From: a bacterium
Lineage (GTDB): Bacteria > Zhuqueibacterota > Zhuqueibacteria > Residuimicrobiales > Residuimicrobiaceae
Assembly (NCBI GenBank): GCA_029554865.1
Contig: JAKPUX010000264.1
Coordinates: 1-45,067, forward strand
Direction of reading: 5' to 3'
DNA length: 45,067 bases
The position numbers were made by a program, and so were the translations under genes. The notes beneath the pieces are model-generated. The model was not told the DNA's origin, ran no database searches, and worked only from the letters and a program-made list of their open reading frames with translations. Below, piece by piece: positions 18,429 to 27,733 of the stretch (positions are counted from its first letter, which is position 1; every line of letters starts with the position of its first letter).

Positions 18429-18719
18429 TCAGGCGAACCAGCGCAGGATGTAAGCCGCAATGATAATACCGATCACGCCGATGATGTTGAGGTGAAAGGT
18501 GAAGCCGATTGTGAACGAGAGAATGACCAGATTGACCGCCACCGGGCTGAAGCCGATGCTGGCGGATTTGATTAGAAAATCCTTGACCACTCCCTCTGGC
18601 AGGATCACCCCGATGGCCTCACCCAGGGTCGAGCCAATCAGAGCCCCCAACACCACGGCGATCAGGATCATCCCGATCGAGAATTTTCTTTTAATGCGGT
18701 ATCTGTCCTTGGATAACAC
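18429..18719 (-). CDS. DUF4321 family membrane protein
   Basis: This encodes 96 aa, starting at a GTG at 18719 with a perfect AGGAGG 5 nt upstream. Two hydrophobic segments are seen: MILIAVVLGALIGSTLGEAI and the C-terminal LNIIGVIGIIIAAYILRWF. Between them lies a segment with FTIGFTFHLN, typical of DUF4321 proteins. No biochemical function is known. The family often lies near tat and cell-envelope genes. It is probably an inner-membrane protein. Confidence 0.75.
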   Translation of the reverse strand: MLSKDRYRIKRKFSIGMILIAVVLGALIGSTLGEAIGVILPEGVVKDFLIKSASIGFSPVAVNLVILSFTIGFTFHLNIIGVIGIIIAAYILRWFA

Positions 18720-18741
18720 GGATTCCTCCTCCCCCTCACCG

Positions 18742-19521
18742 TTAGGATTTCAGATCGGATTCTTTGGGGATCAGGGTAATCTCCCCATCATCTTCGTTGC
18801 GCATCAGTGAGAAGACCGACCGGCCGATGCCGGCCAGGATGTAGAAAATCATGAAGGGAAAGAGCACATAATCGGGATAAACGAGAAAGAGCGCTGTGAT
18901 GACGAAAAAGAGGATGAGCTTGAGGCGGTTAAAGCCCCTCTCCCTGATCGAGAAGCGCGGCATGCCCTCGTAGCGGATGGTGCTGGCCATGAGCAGGCTT
19001 ACGACCGGGACCAGGCCGATCAGCATGCGCAGCAGCAGATCCCACTGCACGCTTTGATAGAGGATGACACAGCTGGCAAGGGTGACCCCCGCCATGGGGG
19101 CGGGCAAGCCAAGATAGTCGCTCTTCTTGCCCTCGGAGAGCGTGAAGACATTGAAGCGAGCCAGGCGGAAGGCGGCGAAGAGAACGGGAAAAAAGGCAAG
19201 GATCAGTCCGACCGGAGGGTGCAGGCTCTTGAGCTGGACAGTGTAGACCAGTACAGCCGGCGCCAGTCCGGAGGAGATGACGTCGCCCAGGCTGTCCATT
19301 TGCAGCCCGAACTCGTTGCTCTGGCCGGTCGCCCGGGCGATGCGTCCATCCAGGGCATCAAAGACTGCAGCAAAAAAGATCAGCCAGGCGGCGGTGGTAT
19401 AGTTGCCCTCGATGGTCTGGAGGACCGAGAGAAACCCGCAGAAAATATTCAACGCAGTGAAGAGATTGGGCACATTGATGTAGGTGCGCTGCCTGGGTGT
19501 CCGCTTTTTCTTGATATTCAT
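18742..19521 (-). CDS. pssA: CDP-diacylglycerol--serine O-phosphatidyltransferase
   Basis: This encodes 259 aa. The CDP-alcohol phosphotransferase motif runs DALDGRIARATGQSNEFG then LQMDSLGD (DGxxAR, G, DxxxD). Six or more hydrophobic helices fill the rest. The membrane enzyme makes phosphatidylserine from CDP-diacylglycerol and serine. The short motif-near spacing and length match the type II, Bacillus-like PssA. cdsA, which makes its substrate, is encoded at 27,786-28,622. psd, often paired with it, is not in the window. Confidence 0.9.
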   Translation of the reverse strand: MNIKKKRTPRQRTYINVPNLFTALNIFCGFLSVLQTIEGNYTTAAWLIFFAAVFDALDGRIARATGQSNEFGLQMDSLGDVISSGLAPAVLVYTVQLKSLHPPVGLILAFFPVLFAAFRLARFNVFTLSEGKKSDYLGLPAPMAGVTLASCVILYQSVQWDLLLRMLIGLVPVVSLLMASTIRYEGMPRFSIRERGFNRLKLILFFVITALFLVYPDYVLFPFMIFYILAGIGRSVFSLMRNEDDGEITLIPKESDLKS

Positions 19522-19648
19522 TTCACTGTTTGATCATCTCCTCCCCCGAAACGATCAATCTCCTGGTTTATTATCGTCATCAATACCGGTCGCCCCGGTT
19601 TGGGGCTGCTCTGGTCGCCGGACCTGCTGCGGTTTGATCCGCCCCGCC

Positions 19649-20344
19649 TCAGGCTGAAAAAATTCTGCTCTTCACCTGGGCAAGGTTCTCCGCTACGCGG
19701 GGATTATCGCCGTCGAGGATGCCCAATTCGGGATAGCGCAAGTCGATGGTGCGCACCGTATTCAGGCTGATCTCATCGGCGAGGAGGAGCCGGTTCTGGT
19801 GGCGTCCGAATTCGAGCCGGAGGTCGACAAGCTGGAATTCCCGGCGGCGCAGGAATGCCTTGAGCACCGCATTACTCTTGGAGGCCAACCGGTGCATCTC
19901 CTTGATTTCCAAAGAAGTGGCATGGCCGAAGGAGACCACGTGGTCCTCGTTGATCATCGGATCATCCCGCTCCTCATCCTTGAGGTAATACTCGATGATC
20001 GGGCATTCGAGCTCCTTGCCCTCTTTCATGCCGTAGCTCTTGACCAGCTTGCCCGCGACGACATTGTGCACCATCACCACCACGGGGATCATGTTGAGCC
20101 TCTTGACCAGGATCTCCTTATCCGAAAGCTCGCGGACCAGGTGAGTGCCGATGTGGTAGCTCTCGAGCAGCCGGAAAAGATAGACCGAGATCTGCTTGTT
20201 CATCATCCCCTTGCCCCGGATGTGGGTCGGCTTGGAGCCGGAAAGTGCTACGGCATCATCCTTGAACTCCAGGATGAGTTCGGATTCGTGTTCGCCTTCG
20301 TAAACCTTCTTGGTTTTACCCTCGTAGATTTTTTTCTTTTTCAA
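19649..20344 (-). CDS. purC: Phosphoribosylaminoimidazole-succinocarboxamide synthase
   Basis: This encodes 231 aa from a TTG at 20344, chosen because AGGAG sits 6 nt upstream and the family begins with the KKIYEGKTKKVY segment. An ATG 33 nt further upstream would add an unusual extension. Motifs seen are SGSKPTHIRGKGMMNK, RDDPMINEDHVVSFG and LLLADEISLNT. It joins aspartate to CAIR in purine synthesis. The C-terminus (VRTIDLRYPELGILDGDN) differs from the common CRLWD ending. It lies 45 nt after purB, as expected for a pur pair. Confidence 0.92.
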   Translation of the reverse strand: MKKKKIYEGKTKKVYEGEHESELILEFKDDAVALSGSKPTHIRGKGMMNKQISVYLFRLLESYHIGTHLVRELSDKEILVKRLNMIPVVVMVHNVVAGKLVKSYGMKEGKELECPIIEYYLKDEERDDPMINEDHVVSFGHATSLEIKEMHRLASKSNAVLKAFLRRREFQLVDLRLEFGRHQNRLLLADEISLNTVRTIDLRYPELGILDGDNPRVAENLAQVKSRIFSA

Positions 20345-20389
20345 GCGTCTCTCCTCTTCACAGTCTGGCAGCAGCAAGTAGTTGGATTG

Positions 20390-21688
20390 TCATTCGGAGA
20401 TACCCACTCTACGGAAAATCTCATCAACGTGTTTCAAACCGACCTGCTCATTGAAACAGGATTCAACCTCTGCGGCGGTGAGGAGCTCCAGGACACGCGC
20501 ATCCCCGAGCAGGATCTCTCTGAAATCCCCGTCCTCATGGTAACAGCGCATGGCATCCTCCTGGACAATCCGGTAGGCATATTCGCGGCTCATCCCCTTG
20601 CCTGTCAAAGCCAATAACACCGGCTGGGAGAAGATTAATCCCCCGGTGAGGCGCAGATTGCGGATCATTCTTTCCGGATAGACCACCAGTCCCTCAACGA
20701 TGCGCGCCAGCCGGTGAAGCATGTAATCGAGCAGGATGCAGCTGTCGGGGAAGATGATCCGTTCCACCGAGGAGTGGCTGATATCCCGCTCATGCCAGAG
20801 GGCGATGTTTTCCAGGGCCGCAAGGGCATTGGTGCGCAGCAGGCGGGCGAGTCCGGCGATATTCTCGCTGCCGATGGGATTGCGCTTGTGCGGCATCGCC
20901 GAGGAGCCCTTCTGACCGGCGCTAAAGGGCTCTTCCGCCTCCAGAACCTCGGTGCGCTGCAGGTGACGGATCTCCACGGCGATTTTTTCCAGGGTCGCTC
21001 CGCACAGGGCGAGGACGCTCTGGAACTGGGCGTGGATATCGCGCTGGATGATCTGGGTGGTAACCGGCGCGGGCCGCAGCCCGAGGCGGGCACAGGCGCT
21101 CACCTCCACCCTGGGATCGATATAGGCAAAGGTTCCGATTGCACCCGAGATCATGCCCACACCCGCGGCCTCCAGGGCGCTCTCCAACCGCTCCAGATTG
21201 CGCCCCATCTCGTCGTACCAGAGGGCGAACTTGAGTCCGAAGCTGCTGGGTTCGGCATGGATGCCGTGGCTGCGGCCTATACAAACAGTGTCGCGGTGCT
21301 TTAAAGCCTGCCGGGCCAGAATGGCGCGGAATTCCCGCATCCCTTCGAGCAGGAGAGCCCCCGCCTCCTGGATATTCAGGGCCAGAGCGGTATCGAGCAG
21401 GTCCGACGAGGTCATGCCGAGATGGATGTGGCGCGCCTCATCTCCCACCTTCTCGGAGAGGGCAGTCAGGAAGGCGATAACGTCGTGCTTGACCTCGGCC
21501 TCGATCTGCTCGATGCGGGCGATGGAAAATCCGGCCCTGGCCTTGATGGCCTCCACGGCAGCCGCAGGGATGGCGCCCAGCTCGGCCTGGGCCTCGCAGA
21601 CGGCGATCTCCACCCTCAGCCAGGTCTCGTACTTGTGCTCGTCGCTCCAGATGGCGGCCATCTCCGGCCTGGCATAACGCTTGATCAT
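20390..21688 (-). CDS. purB: Adenylosuccinate lyase
   Basis: This encodes 432 aa. The fumarase/aspartase superfamily signature is SSAMPHKRNPIGSENI, with MTSSDLLDTALAL and the catalytic region around IGRSHGIHAEPSSFG. It cleaves SAICAR and adenylosuccinate, two steps in purine synthesis, one of them directly after PurC. The ATG overlaps the stop of the HtrA-like protease gene (ATGA), so the two are translated in a coupled way despite unrelated roles. Confidence 0.95.
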   Translation of the reverse strand: MIKRYARPEMAAIWSDEHKYETWLRVEIAVCEAQAELGAIPAAAVEAIKARAGFSIARIEQIEAEVKHDVIAFLTALSEKVGDEARHIHLGMTSSDLLDTALALNIQEAGALLLEGMREFRAILARQALKHRDTVCIGRSHGIHAEPSSFGLKFALWYDEMGRNLERLESALEAAGVGMISGAIGTFAYIDPRVEVSACARLGLRPAPVTTQIIQRDIHAQFQSVLALCGATLEKIAVEIRHLQRTEVLEAEEPFSAGQKGSSAMPHKRNPIGSENIAGLARLLRTNALAALENIALWHERDISHSSVERIIFPDSCILLDYMLHRLARIVEGLVVYPERMIRNLRLTGGLIFSQPVLLALTGKGMSREYAYRIVQEDAMRCYHEDGDFREILLGDARVLELLTAAEVESCFNEQVGLKHVDEIFRRVGISE

Positions 21689-22959
21689 CGGCCCTCTCCT
21701 TTCACACCGCCGGCGCGGTATTCCAGCTTGATGGTGAGGTTCAGATATCTGCGGCCGCGAAAAACCCTGAAAACCAGATTATCCCCCCGCTTGAGATCGA
21801 GGCCGTCGATGATCCGCTTGACATCCTCGAAGCTTTCCACCTCCCTGCCGTTGATGCCCATGATGACATCGCCGATCTCAAAGCCCCCGCGGGCGGCCGG
21901 ACTTGCCGCTTCCACCTCGGAGACGATGACCCCGTGCACGCTCCTGAGGCCGAGATGGCGCGCCGTCATCAGGGACATCGCCTCGTAGCGCAGGCCGGTA
22001 TACCAGCGCCGCTCCACTGCGCCGTAATTGATGAGATCGTCCAGTATGCGTTTGACGCGGTTGATCGGCAGGGCGAAGCCGAGACCAATGTTGGTGCCGT
22101 TGCCCGAGAGAATCCAGGTATTGATCCCGATCACCTCGCCATAGCAGTTGACCAGGGGGCCGCCGCTGTTGCCGGCGTTAATAGCGGCATCGGTCTGGAT
22201 CATGTCCTCCATGATGCGGTCGTCATCCTGCCGGCCGAAATCGCGATCCGTGGCGCTGATCACCCCGACCGTCACTGTGGCCTTGGAGCCGATGTCGAAA
22301 AGCCCGAAGGGATCCCCGAGGGCGATGGCCCATTCGCCGATGACGACATCGTCCGAGTCGCCAAACTGCACATAGGGGAAATCATTCCCCTCGATCTTGA
22401 GGATGGCGACATCGCTGACATAATCCTCACCCACCTTGCGGGCGATATACTGCTTCCCCCCGGTCCGGGTGACAATGATCTCTGTGGCATCCGCGACAAC
22501 ATGCTGATTGGTGAGGACGTATCCCTCGCGCGAGATGATAAAACCCGAGCCCAATCCCTTGACCCGCTTCTCCACCGGGTGGTCCCGGAAGAACTGCCGG
22601 AAAAAAGGATCATCATCAAAAGGGGTGCGCTGGTAAAAACGCTGCAGCTGGACGACATTGATGCCCACCACCGCCGGACTCACCTCTGCAACCGCGCGGG
22701 TGATGGCGTTGTGGCGCGTGTTGGAAATCACATCCTGGATATCGGCCTCGCGGTTGACGGCGGCGCCGCGGCGCTCCGCCTCATGCCACGGCTGCCTCTG
22801 CGCTGCTGCGGGACTGGTTAGGGACAAGATGGCCGTCACAAAGAGCAGGGCGATACGGAGCCGGCCCCCGCCGGGGCCTGAAGAGCGGGGTCGAACGGTC
22901 ATGGTGACTGATCCTGTGCTGGTGAGCCGGGCTGAAGGGCCTCCGGATATCCTTCTCAT
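21685..22959 (-). CDS. HtrA/DegP-like trypsin-type protease with one PDZ domain
   Basis: This encodes 424 aa from the ATG at 22959, which overlaps the transaldolase stop (ATGA). An ATG at 22902 with AGGA 9 nt upstream gives a cleaner signal peptide (up to [10 protein letters not shown]) and is a real alternative. The triad is complete: H in LTNQHVVA, D in YVSDVAILK and S in [10 protein letters not shown] single PDZ domain follows (about residues 310-415, [18 protein letters not shown] and [13 protein letters not shown]). It degrades or refolds damaged envelope proteins in the periplasm. Confidence 0.9.
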   Translation of the reverse strand: MRRISGGPSARLTSTGSVTMTVRPRSSGPGGGRLRIALLFVTAILSLTSPAAAQRQPWHEAERRGAAVNREADIQDVISNTRHNAITRAVAEVSPAVVGINVVQLQRFYQRTPFDDDPFFRQFFRDHPVEKRVKGLGSGFIISREGYVLTNQHVVADATEIIVTRTGGKQYIARKVGEDYVSDVAILKIEGNDFPYVQFGDSDDVVIGEWAIALGDPFGLFDIGSKATVTVGVISATDRDFGRQDDDRIMEDMIQTDAAINAGNSGGPLVNCYGEVIGINTWILSGNGTNIGLGFALPINRVKRILDDLINYGAVERRWYTGLRYEAMSLMTARHLGLRSVHGVIVSEVEAASPAARGGFEIGDVIMGINGREVESFEDVKRIIDGLDLKRGDNLVFRVFRGRRYLNLTIKLEYRAGGVKGEGR

Positions 22960-23606
22960 GAACGGGCCTTGACGCTCTCCCAATCCTTGAGAAACAGCTG
23001 AATGCCCGCATCGGTGAGGGGATGCTTGACCAGCTGCTCGATGACCTTGAGCGGGATGGTGGCGATATGGGCCCCCATCGTGGCGGCGTCGAGGACATGG
23101 AGGGGATTGCGGATGCTGGCCACGATGATCTCGGTCTGGAACTCATAATTGGCGTAGATGGAGAGAATCTGCTCGACCAGTTCCATGCCGACCTGGCCGG
23201 TGTCGTCGAGCCGTCCGACGAAGGGGCAGATGAATGAGGCCCCCGCCTTGGCGGCGAGCAACGCCTGCAGCGGGCTGAAGATGAGGGTCACCAGGGTGCG
23301 GATCCCCTCGCTCTCGAGCACCTTCACCGCCATCAATCCCTCTTTGGTCACAGGAATTTTGATGACGATGTTCTTGGCGATCCCGGCGAGTTCACGTCCC
23401 TCGCGGAGAATCCCCTCGGTGTCGAGGCTGACCACCTCGGCGCAGACCGGACCGTCGATCAGGGCACAGATGGCGCGATAGATCTCATCAGGCTTGCCCG
23501 GTTCGCGCGCGATCAGGGTGGGGTTGGTGGTAACGCCGTCGGCGACGCCGAGGGCCTTGGCCCTCTTGATCTCTTCCAGATTGGCGGTATCGATAAAGAA
23601 TTTCAT
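22956..23606 (-). CDS. tal: Transaldolase (short, TalC-type)
   Basis: This encodes 216 aa. The ATG at 23606 has GGAG 5 nt upstream, lying inside the end of truA. The family pattern [22 protein letters not shown] and [18 protein letters not shown] is clear. The Schiff-base lysine is K83 in VIKIPVT. E57 (CAEVVS) and F129 (CPFVGRLDD) match transaldolase. Fructose-6-phosphate aldolase has Gln and Tyr at these places. It therefore most likely transfers dihydroxyacetone in the pentose phosphate pathway. Confidence 0.9.
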   Translation of the reverse strand: MKFFIDTANLEEIKRAKALGVADGVTTNPTLIAREPGKPDEIYRAICALIDGPVCAEVVSLDTEGILREGRELAGIAKNIVIKIPVTKEGLMAVKVLESEGIRTLVTLIFSPLQALLAAKAGASFICPFVGRLDDTGQVGMELVEQILSIYANYEFQTEIIVASIRNPLHVLDAATMGAHIATIPLKVIEQLVKHPLTDAGIQLFLKDWESVKARS

Positions 23607-23608
23607 AG

Positions 23609-24364
23609 TCACTCCTGTAAAGGGGGTTGTTTTTCTCCATAACAGACCTGGACCAGAAACAGGCCGTGGGGGGGCGCCGTGCGTCCTGCAGCGCGGCGGT
23701 CCGAGGCGGCGATGATCTCCGCCATCGCCGACGGCGCCAGGGCGCCCCGGCCGATCTCCACACTGGTGCCGACGATGATGCGCACCATGTTGTGGACGAA
23801 GCGGTTGGCGTGAATCTCGAAGGAGAGCCTCTCCCCCGAGGCCTGCCATTCTGCACGCAGCACAGTGCAGCGGTGGTGCGCCAGTCCGGAACCGGCCTGG
23901 CAGAAAGAGACAAAATCGTGATCACCCAACAGGGCGGCCGCAGCCTCCTGCATCGCCGCAAGGTCGAGCCTCAGCGGCAGGTGCCAGGTATAGAGCCGGC
24001 CGATGGCGAGTGGGCGGGTTGCGATCTGGTAGCGGTAGAGCCGGCTGATGGCGTCATAGCGGGCATGGAAAGCCTCCGGGACCTCCTCGGCAGCGAGGAT
24101 GCGGACATCGCCGGGCAGCAAGGCGTTGGTGCCGCGCATAAAGACCTCAAGGGGCAGGGCGCTGGCGGTGCGGAAATTGATCACCTGCCCGAGGGCGTGG
24201 ACACCGCTGTCGGTGCGTCCGGCGGCGATGATCCCGATCCTCTGACCGGTCAGCCGGCCGAGGGCTGATTCGATCTCGCCCTGCACCGACCTCTGCCCCG
24301 GCTGCAGCTGCCAGCCGCAAAAGCCGGAACCATCATATTCCAGTGTCAGTTTAATATTACGCAC
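23609..24364 (-). CDS. truA: tRNA pseudouridine(38-40) synthase
   Basis: This encodes 251 aa from a GTG at 24364, so that the protein begins [20 protein letters not shown] like other TruA proteins. The ribosome site is weak, and in-frame TTG or GTG codons slightly upstream are alternatives, but they would overlap ecfT. The catalytic aspartate lies in [15 protein letters not shown]. Later motifs include [16 protein letters not shown] and [13 protein letters not shown]. The enzyme modifies the anticodon stem-loop. It is 5 nt after ecfT and 2 nt before the transaldolase gene. Confidence 0.93.
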   Translation of the reverse strand: MRNIKLTLEYDGSGFCGWQLQPGQRSVQGEIESALGRLTGQRIGIIAAGRTDSGVHALGQVINFRTASALPLEVFMRGTNALLPGDVRILAAEEVPEAFHARYDAISRLYRYQIATRPLAIGRLYTWHLPLRLDLAAMQEAAAALLGDHDFVSFCQAGSGLAHHRCTVLRAEWQASGERLSFEIHANRFVHNMVRIIVGTSVEIGRGALAPSAMAEIIAASDRRAAGRTAPPHGLFLVQVCYGEKQPPLQE

Positions 24365-24369
24365 GGGCT

Positions 24370-25167
24370 CTAGAGTCCCATACAAAACGCCAGAATGACG
24401 AGCGAACCCGTTATCACCCCCCAATCAGCCCCGGTCAGACGCAGTTGAGCGTAGACCGTGCGGCCGTCGCCGCCTGTGTAACAGCGGGCATCCATCGCCA
24501 GGGCCAGCTCGTCCGCCCGCCGGAAGGCGGAGACGAAAAGGGGCACCATCAGCGGCAGGAGCCCGCGCACGCGATGACGAAGGGAGCCCGTGAAGCGGGC
24601 CCCGCGCGAGAGCTGGGCGTTGCGGATGCGCTGCGCCTCCTCAAGCAGGGTCGGGATGAAGCGCAGAGAGAGGGTCAGCATCAGGCTCAACTCGTGCGTC
24701 GGCACGCCCAGCCGCTTCAGCGGCCGCGAGACGCGCTCGAGGGCGTCGGTCAGCTCGATCGGCGAGGTGCAGAGGGTGAGCAGGGCGGCGTAGAGAATGA
24801 GCAGCGCCAGCCGCACCGCATAGATGCCGCCGAGCAGGGCCCCCTCCCTGGTCAGGGTGATCGAGGTGCCAGGCACAACCCAGAGGACGCGCCCGGAACT
24901 CCAGACCAGATGGATGATCCAGGTGAGTGCAAAGAGCCAGAGAAAGGGACGCAGATTTTTCAGCACCAGCGCATAGGGAATCCTGGCGATCCTGATCGCA
25001 AACAGGAAAAGCAGCGCCATCCCTGCAAGAATATAAATATTATAGGTTAATAGCAGCCCGGTCATCAGACTGAACGCCGCGAAAAGTTTGCTGCGCGGGT
25101 CCAGCCGATGGAGAAAAGAGTCAGCGGGATAGTATTGACCAAGGGTGATATCGTCGAGAAAGGCCAT
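24370..25167 (-). CDS. ecfT: Energy-coupling factor transporter transmembrane protein EcfT
   Basis: This encodes 265 aa with about five membrane helices. Two cytoplasmic coupling motifs are seen: LSRGARF and AMDARCYTGG, the second with Cys where Gly is usual (ARG). EcfT links the two EcfA ATPases to a vitamin-binding S component. No ecfA1 or ecfA2 is adjacent, and the upstream side is a divergent promoter region. The ATPases must lie elsewhere if the protein works in the usual way. It heads the long housekeeping run. Confidence 0.9.
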   Translation of the reverse strand: MAFLDDITLGQYYPADSFLHRLDPRSKLFAAFSLMTGLLLTYNIYILAGMALLFLFAIRIARIPYALVLKNLRPFLWLFALTWIIHLVWSSGRVLWVVPGTSITLTREGALLGGIYAVRLALLILYAALLTLCTSPIELTDALERVSRPLKRLGVPTHELSLMLTLSLRFIPTLLEEAQRIRNAQLSRGARFTGSLRHRVRGLLPLMVPLFVSAFRRADELALAMDARCYTGGDGRTVYAQLRLTGADWGVITGSLVILAFCMGL

Positions 25168-25192
25168 AATTAACTGTCTGGTTTAAAATGGG

Positions 25193-25221
25193 AATATACA
25201 GAATATGGGTGCTAAATACAA
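25193..25221 (-). promoter_or_regulatory. Possible promoter for ecfT operon
   Basis: On the minus strand TATATT (25193-25198) lies 17 nt from TTGTAT (25216-25221, only 3 of 6 to consensus). The start point would be about 20 nt before the ecfT ATG. The weak -35 keeps confidence low. Position and AT-richness support it. Confidence 0.35.
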
Positions 25222-25339
25222 TTAAAAAGTAAAACGGATTTGCTGGGGCTGAGTCCCGCTCAGGCGGCTCATGGCCGGGGCGGCGTGCGGGCAGACCGCA
25301 TCATCTGACGCGAGCTGGCAAGTGCTGGCGATTTTTTGC

Positions 25340-25368
25340 TTGACCTTTTCTCAATTTATTGCTATGTT
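25340..25368 (+). promoter_or_regulatory. Sigma70-type promoter for the PqqD-peptidase operon
   Basis: TTGACC (25340-25345) and TATGTT (25363-25368) are separated by exactly 17 nt, in an AT-rich patch of otherwise GC-rich DNA. Transcription would begin near 25375, leaving a leader of about 80 nt before the ATG at 25455. Confidence 0.6.
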
Positions 25369-25454
25369 GGCAGGCTTTTGCGCCGGCCGCTCCGGTTCCG
25401 GGACGGTTCGGATCCGCTCTTTCACCCCATAGAACCTAAAAGGTGGTTCTCAAT

Positions 25455-25871
25455 ATGGCCGAAGCCAAGGCGGGGAGCCGGCAAACCCCGGCGGAAAACC
25501 TGCTAGACTATATCCCTCACCGGAATCTTCCCTGGGATGCAGCTGCGGATGGTCTGGTAACCCTGCGCGTGGCCAGGTTTTCCGGACGGCTGCTGCAGAA
25601 ATATCTGATGCCCCATCTCAAACACCCCCACATCGCCGTGCATCTCGATGCTTTCGGCTCCTGGGTCTGGCAGCACATGGACGGCCGTCTCACCGTCCGG
25701 GAGATGGCCGCCGGCCTCGAGCAGGAATTCGGCGATAAGATCAAGCCGGTCCATCAGCGGCTCGGAAAATTCATCAACATGCTGGTTGAACGCTCCTATG
25801 TCACCCTGGTCAAGCCGGCGGGGCAGCGGACCGGACCCTCCGGCGCAGCCGGGGAGCAGCCGCGCCCATGA
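25455..25871 (+). CDS. PqqD-family peptide-binding protein
   Basis: This encodes 138 aa from the ATG at 25455 (AGGTGG 8 nt upstream). A GTG at 25443 lacks a ribosome site. The core LDAFGSWVWQHMDGRLTVRE then MAAGLEQEFG is the winged-helix PqqD pattern. PqqD-type proteins bind precursor peptides and present them to radical SAM enzymes, while some family members have no known partner. The C-terminal 20 residues are a Pro/Gly-rich tail. The stop overlaps the next start (ATGA at 25868), so it is coupled to an aminopeptidase. No radical SAM gene or precursor peptide was seen within the operon. Confidence 0.8.
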   Translation: MAEAKAGSRQTPAENLLDYIPHRNLPWDAAADGLVTLRVARFSGRLLQKYLMPHLKHPHIAVHLDAFGSWVWQHMDGRLTVREMAAGLEQEFGDKIKPVHQRLGKFINMLVERSYVTLVKPAGQRTGPSGAAGEQPRP

Positions 25872-26824
25872 CCAAGCTGGAAAAAGCAGCCCAGGCCGTC
25901 GTCGGCCGCGCCCTCGATATTCATAAGGATGAATCGGTCCTGATCATCGCCGACGAGCCCTTTCTCGATCTTGCCCGTCTGCTCTTTACGGCGGCGGAGA
26001 AACGGAGCCGCCACTCCCATCTGCTCCAGGTCTCGCAGTCCTACATCAGTAAACATGCCCTTTGCCCGGCGGTGGAACGGCTTATGCAGGAGATGAATGT
26101 CATCCTGGCCCTGACCTCATTTTCCATCTCCCACACCCCAGGCCGGCGCGAGGCCTGCCGCCGCGGCGCCCGTTTCATCACCATGCCCGCCATCACCAAC
26201 GAAACCTTCGCCCGTATTGCCGACATGGATTTCACCCGCATCGGCCGCCTCAGCCGCAAGCTCGCGGACATTCTCACCATCGCCAAGGAGATCGAAATCA
26301 GCGCCCCGAATGGCACCCGCCTGCGCGTCGGAGCGGGCTCCGCGAAGGGCTATGCAGACACCGGTGAAGTCACCCGCCCGGGAGCTTTTTCGAATATGCC
26401 TGCCGGCGAGGCCTGCATGGCCCCGGAATCCGTCGGCACTGAGGGTGAACTGGTCGTCGACAGCGGCATGGGGGTGCAGCGCGATGACCGCGATCCCCTC
26501 CACCTCGCCATCCGTGAGGGCCGCTGCGTGCGCATCAGCGGGGGGGATCCCGCCCTGCGCCTGCGCCGCCGCCTCGCCGTCCACGGACCGGAGGCGCGTG
26601 TGGTCGCCGAATTCGGCATCGGCACCAATGACGCAGCCCGCCCCAGCGGCTACGCCCTCGAGGATGAAAAGGTGCTCGGCAACATCCACCTCGCCCTCGG
26701 CAACAATCTCTCCTTCGGCGGCACCAACGACGTACCCATCCATCTCGACGCCGTCGTCTACAAGGCAAGTGTGGTCATCGACGGCCGCAGGATCATCGAC
26801 GGCGGCCGGATGGTTCTGGATTGA
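25868..26824 (+). CDS. M29-family aminopeptidase (aminopeptidase T-like)
   Basis: This encodes 318 aa, shorter than AmpS/AmpT (about 400). The C-terminal half has the metal-site blocks of the family: GEACMAPE (E181), VVAEFGIGTNDAAR (E248), EDEKVLGNIHLALG (H274) and IHLDAVV (H292, D294). All expected ligand types (Glu, Glu, His, His, Asp) can be found, so it is probably active. It would remove N-terminal L-amino acids from peptides in the cytoplasm. There is no signal peptide. It is coupled to the PqqD-like gene upstream and followed 67 nt later by a D-aminopeptidase. Confidence 0.85.
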   Translation: MTKLEKAAQAVVGRALDIHKDESVLIIADEPFLDLARLLFTAAEKRSRHSHLLQVSQSYISKHALCPAVERLMQEMNVILALTSFSISHTPGRREACRRGARFITMPAITNETFARIADMDFTRIGRLSRKLADILTIAKEIEISAPNGTRLRVGAGSAKGYADTGEVTRPGAFSNMPAGEACMAPESVGTEGELVVDSGMGVQRDDRDPLHLAIREGRCVRISGGDPALRLRRRLAVHGPEARVVAEFGIGTNDAARPSGYALEDEKVLGNIHLALGNNLSFGGTNDVPIHLDAVVYKASVVIDGRRIIDGGRMVLD

Positions 26825-26848
26825 AGCGGAGATGAGGAGAGGCGCGGT

Positions 26849-26879
26849 GTTGGTTCCGCACCGCACTCTTCGGACCAAC
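26849..26879 (+). other. Intercistronic hairpin before the M55 gene
   Basis: GTTGGTTCCG (26849-26858) pairs with CGGACCAAC (26871-26879) with one bulge and a 12-nt loop. It lies just before GGAGAAATC, the ribosome site of the next gene, and may set the relative output of the two peptidases. Confidence 0.4.
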
Positions 26880-26891
26880 TGCGGAGAAATC

Positions 26892-27710
26892 ATGAAGATC
26901 TATATTACAGCGGACATGGAGGGGGTCAATGGCGTCGTGCTCCGCGAACACGTCGACCCGGCCTCCCGTGAGTATGAGATGGCCCGGGGCTGGATGGTCG
27001 CCGAGGTCAATGCCGCGATCGAGGGAGCCGTCGCCGGAGGGGCCTCTGAGGTCATCGTCAACGACTCCCACAATAACATGGCCAATCTGCCCGCCGACAG
27101 GCTCCACCCCGCCGCCCGCCTGGTTTCCGGACCCGGCAAGCCCTTTTCGATGATGCAGGAAATCGACAGCTCCTTCGCCGGGGCTTTCTTCCTCGGCTAC
27201 CACGCCGCCTTCGGCACACCCCTGGCCGTGCATGACCACACCTGGGCCTACTCCTACATCGAGGATATCCGCATCAACTCCATCCACATCGGGGAATTCG
27301 GCCTCAACGCCGGTCTGGCGGGCCATTACCGGGTTCCGCCCCTGCTCGTGACCGGCGACCGCGCCGTGGTCAACGAGGCGCGCGCCCTCGTGCCCGGCGT
27401 GGCCGCCGTCGCCGTCAAGGAGGGGCGCGGCCGCCTCTGCGCCCTTTGCGAGCCCTTCGAGCAAAGCCTCGCCGCCATCCGCGAACAGGCCACGGCTTCC
27501 GTACACAACCTCCCCAGCCACAAGCCCCTCATCTTCGCCGAACCCTTGACCCTGGAGGTCGATTTCCCCAAGGCCGAGATGGCCGAGACGGCCAGCCTCC
27601 TGCCCGGCAGCGAGCGCACCGCGGCGTGCACCATCGCCTGCCATCCCGGCGATTATCCCCAGCTCTATCGCTGCTTCCTCGCCCTGTTCAGACTGGCGAA
27701 AACGGCCTGA
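26892..27710 (+). CDS. M55-family D-aminopeptidase (DppA-like)
   Basis: This encodes 272 aa from the ATG at 26892, set by GGAGAAATC. The same frame is open far upstream, but that stretch lies antisense-like within the aminopeptidase gene. The DppA metal ligands are present at the expected positions: D8 and E10 (ADMEG), H60 (NDSHNN), H104 (GYHA) and E135 (IGEFG). VHDHTWAYSY carries the candidate catalytic histidine. It cleaves D-amino acids such as D-Ala from peptide N-termini. The pairing with an L-specific aminopeptidase suggests full breakdown or trimming of mixed-chirality peptides, such as wall peptides. This role is inferred. Confidence 0.9.
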   Translation: MKIYITADMEGVNGVVLREHVDPASREYEMARGWMVAEVNAAIEGAVAGGASEVIVNDSHNNMANLPADRLHPAARLVSGPGKPFSMMQEIDSSFAGAFFLGYHAAFGTPLAVHDHTWAYSYIEDIRINSIHIGEFGLNAGLAGHYRVPPLLVTGDRAVVNEARALVPGVAAVAVKEGRGRLCALCEPFEQSLAAIREQATASVHNLPSHKPLIFAEPLTLEVDFPKAEMAETASLLPGSERTAACTIACHPGDYPQLYRCFLALFRLAKTA

Positions 27711-27733
27711 TCCTCCTCAGATCCGCAATAAAA

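Noticed and set aside
22956..23606. Fructose-6-phosphate aldolase as the product
   Set aside because: E57 and F129 match transaldolase. The aldolase would have Gln and Tyr.
25222..25339. Possible riboswitch upstream of ecfT
   Set aside because: The likely ecfT start leaves a leader of only about 20 nt, and no known aptamer pattern was recognised.
25320..25339. GCTGGC repeated before a T-run, resembling a terminator
   Set aside because: The two copies are direct, not inverted, repeats, so no stem can form.
26217..26891. In-frame N-terminal extension of the M55 gene
   Set aside because: It overlaps the aminopeptidase gene in another frame. The ATG at 26892 has a good ribosome site and the family N-terminus.
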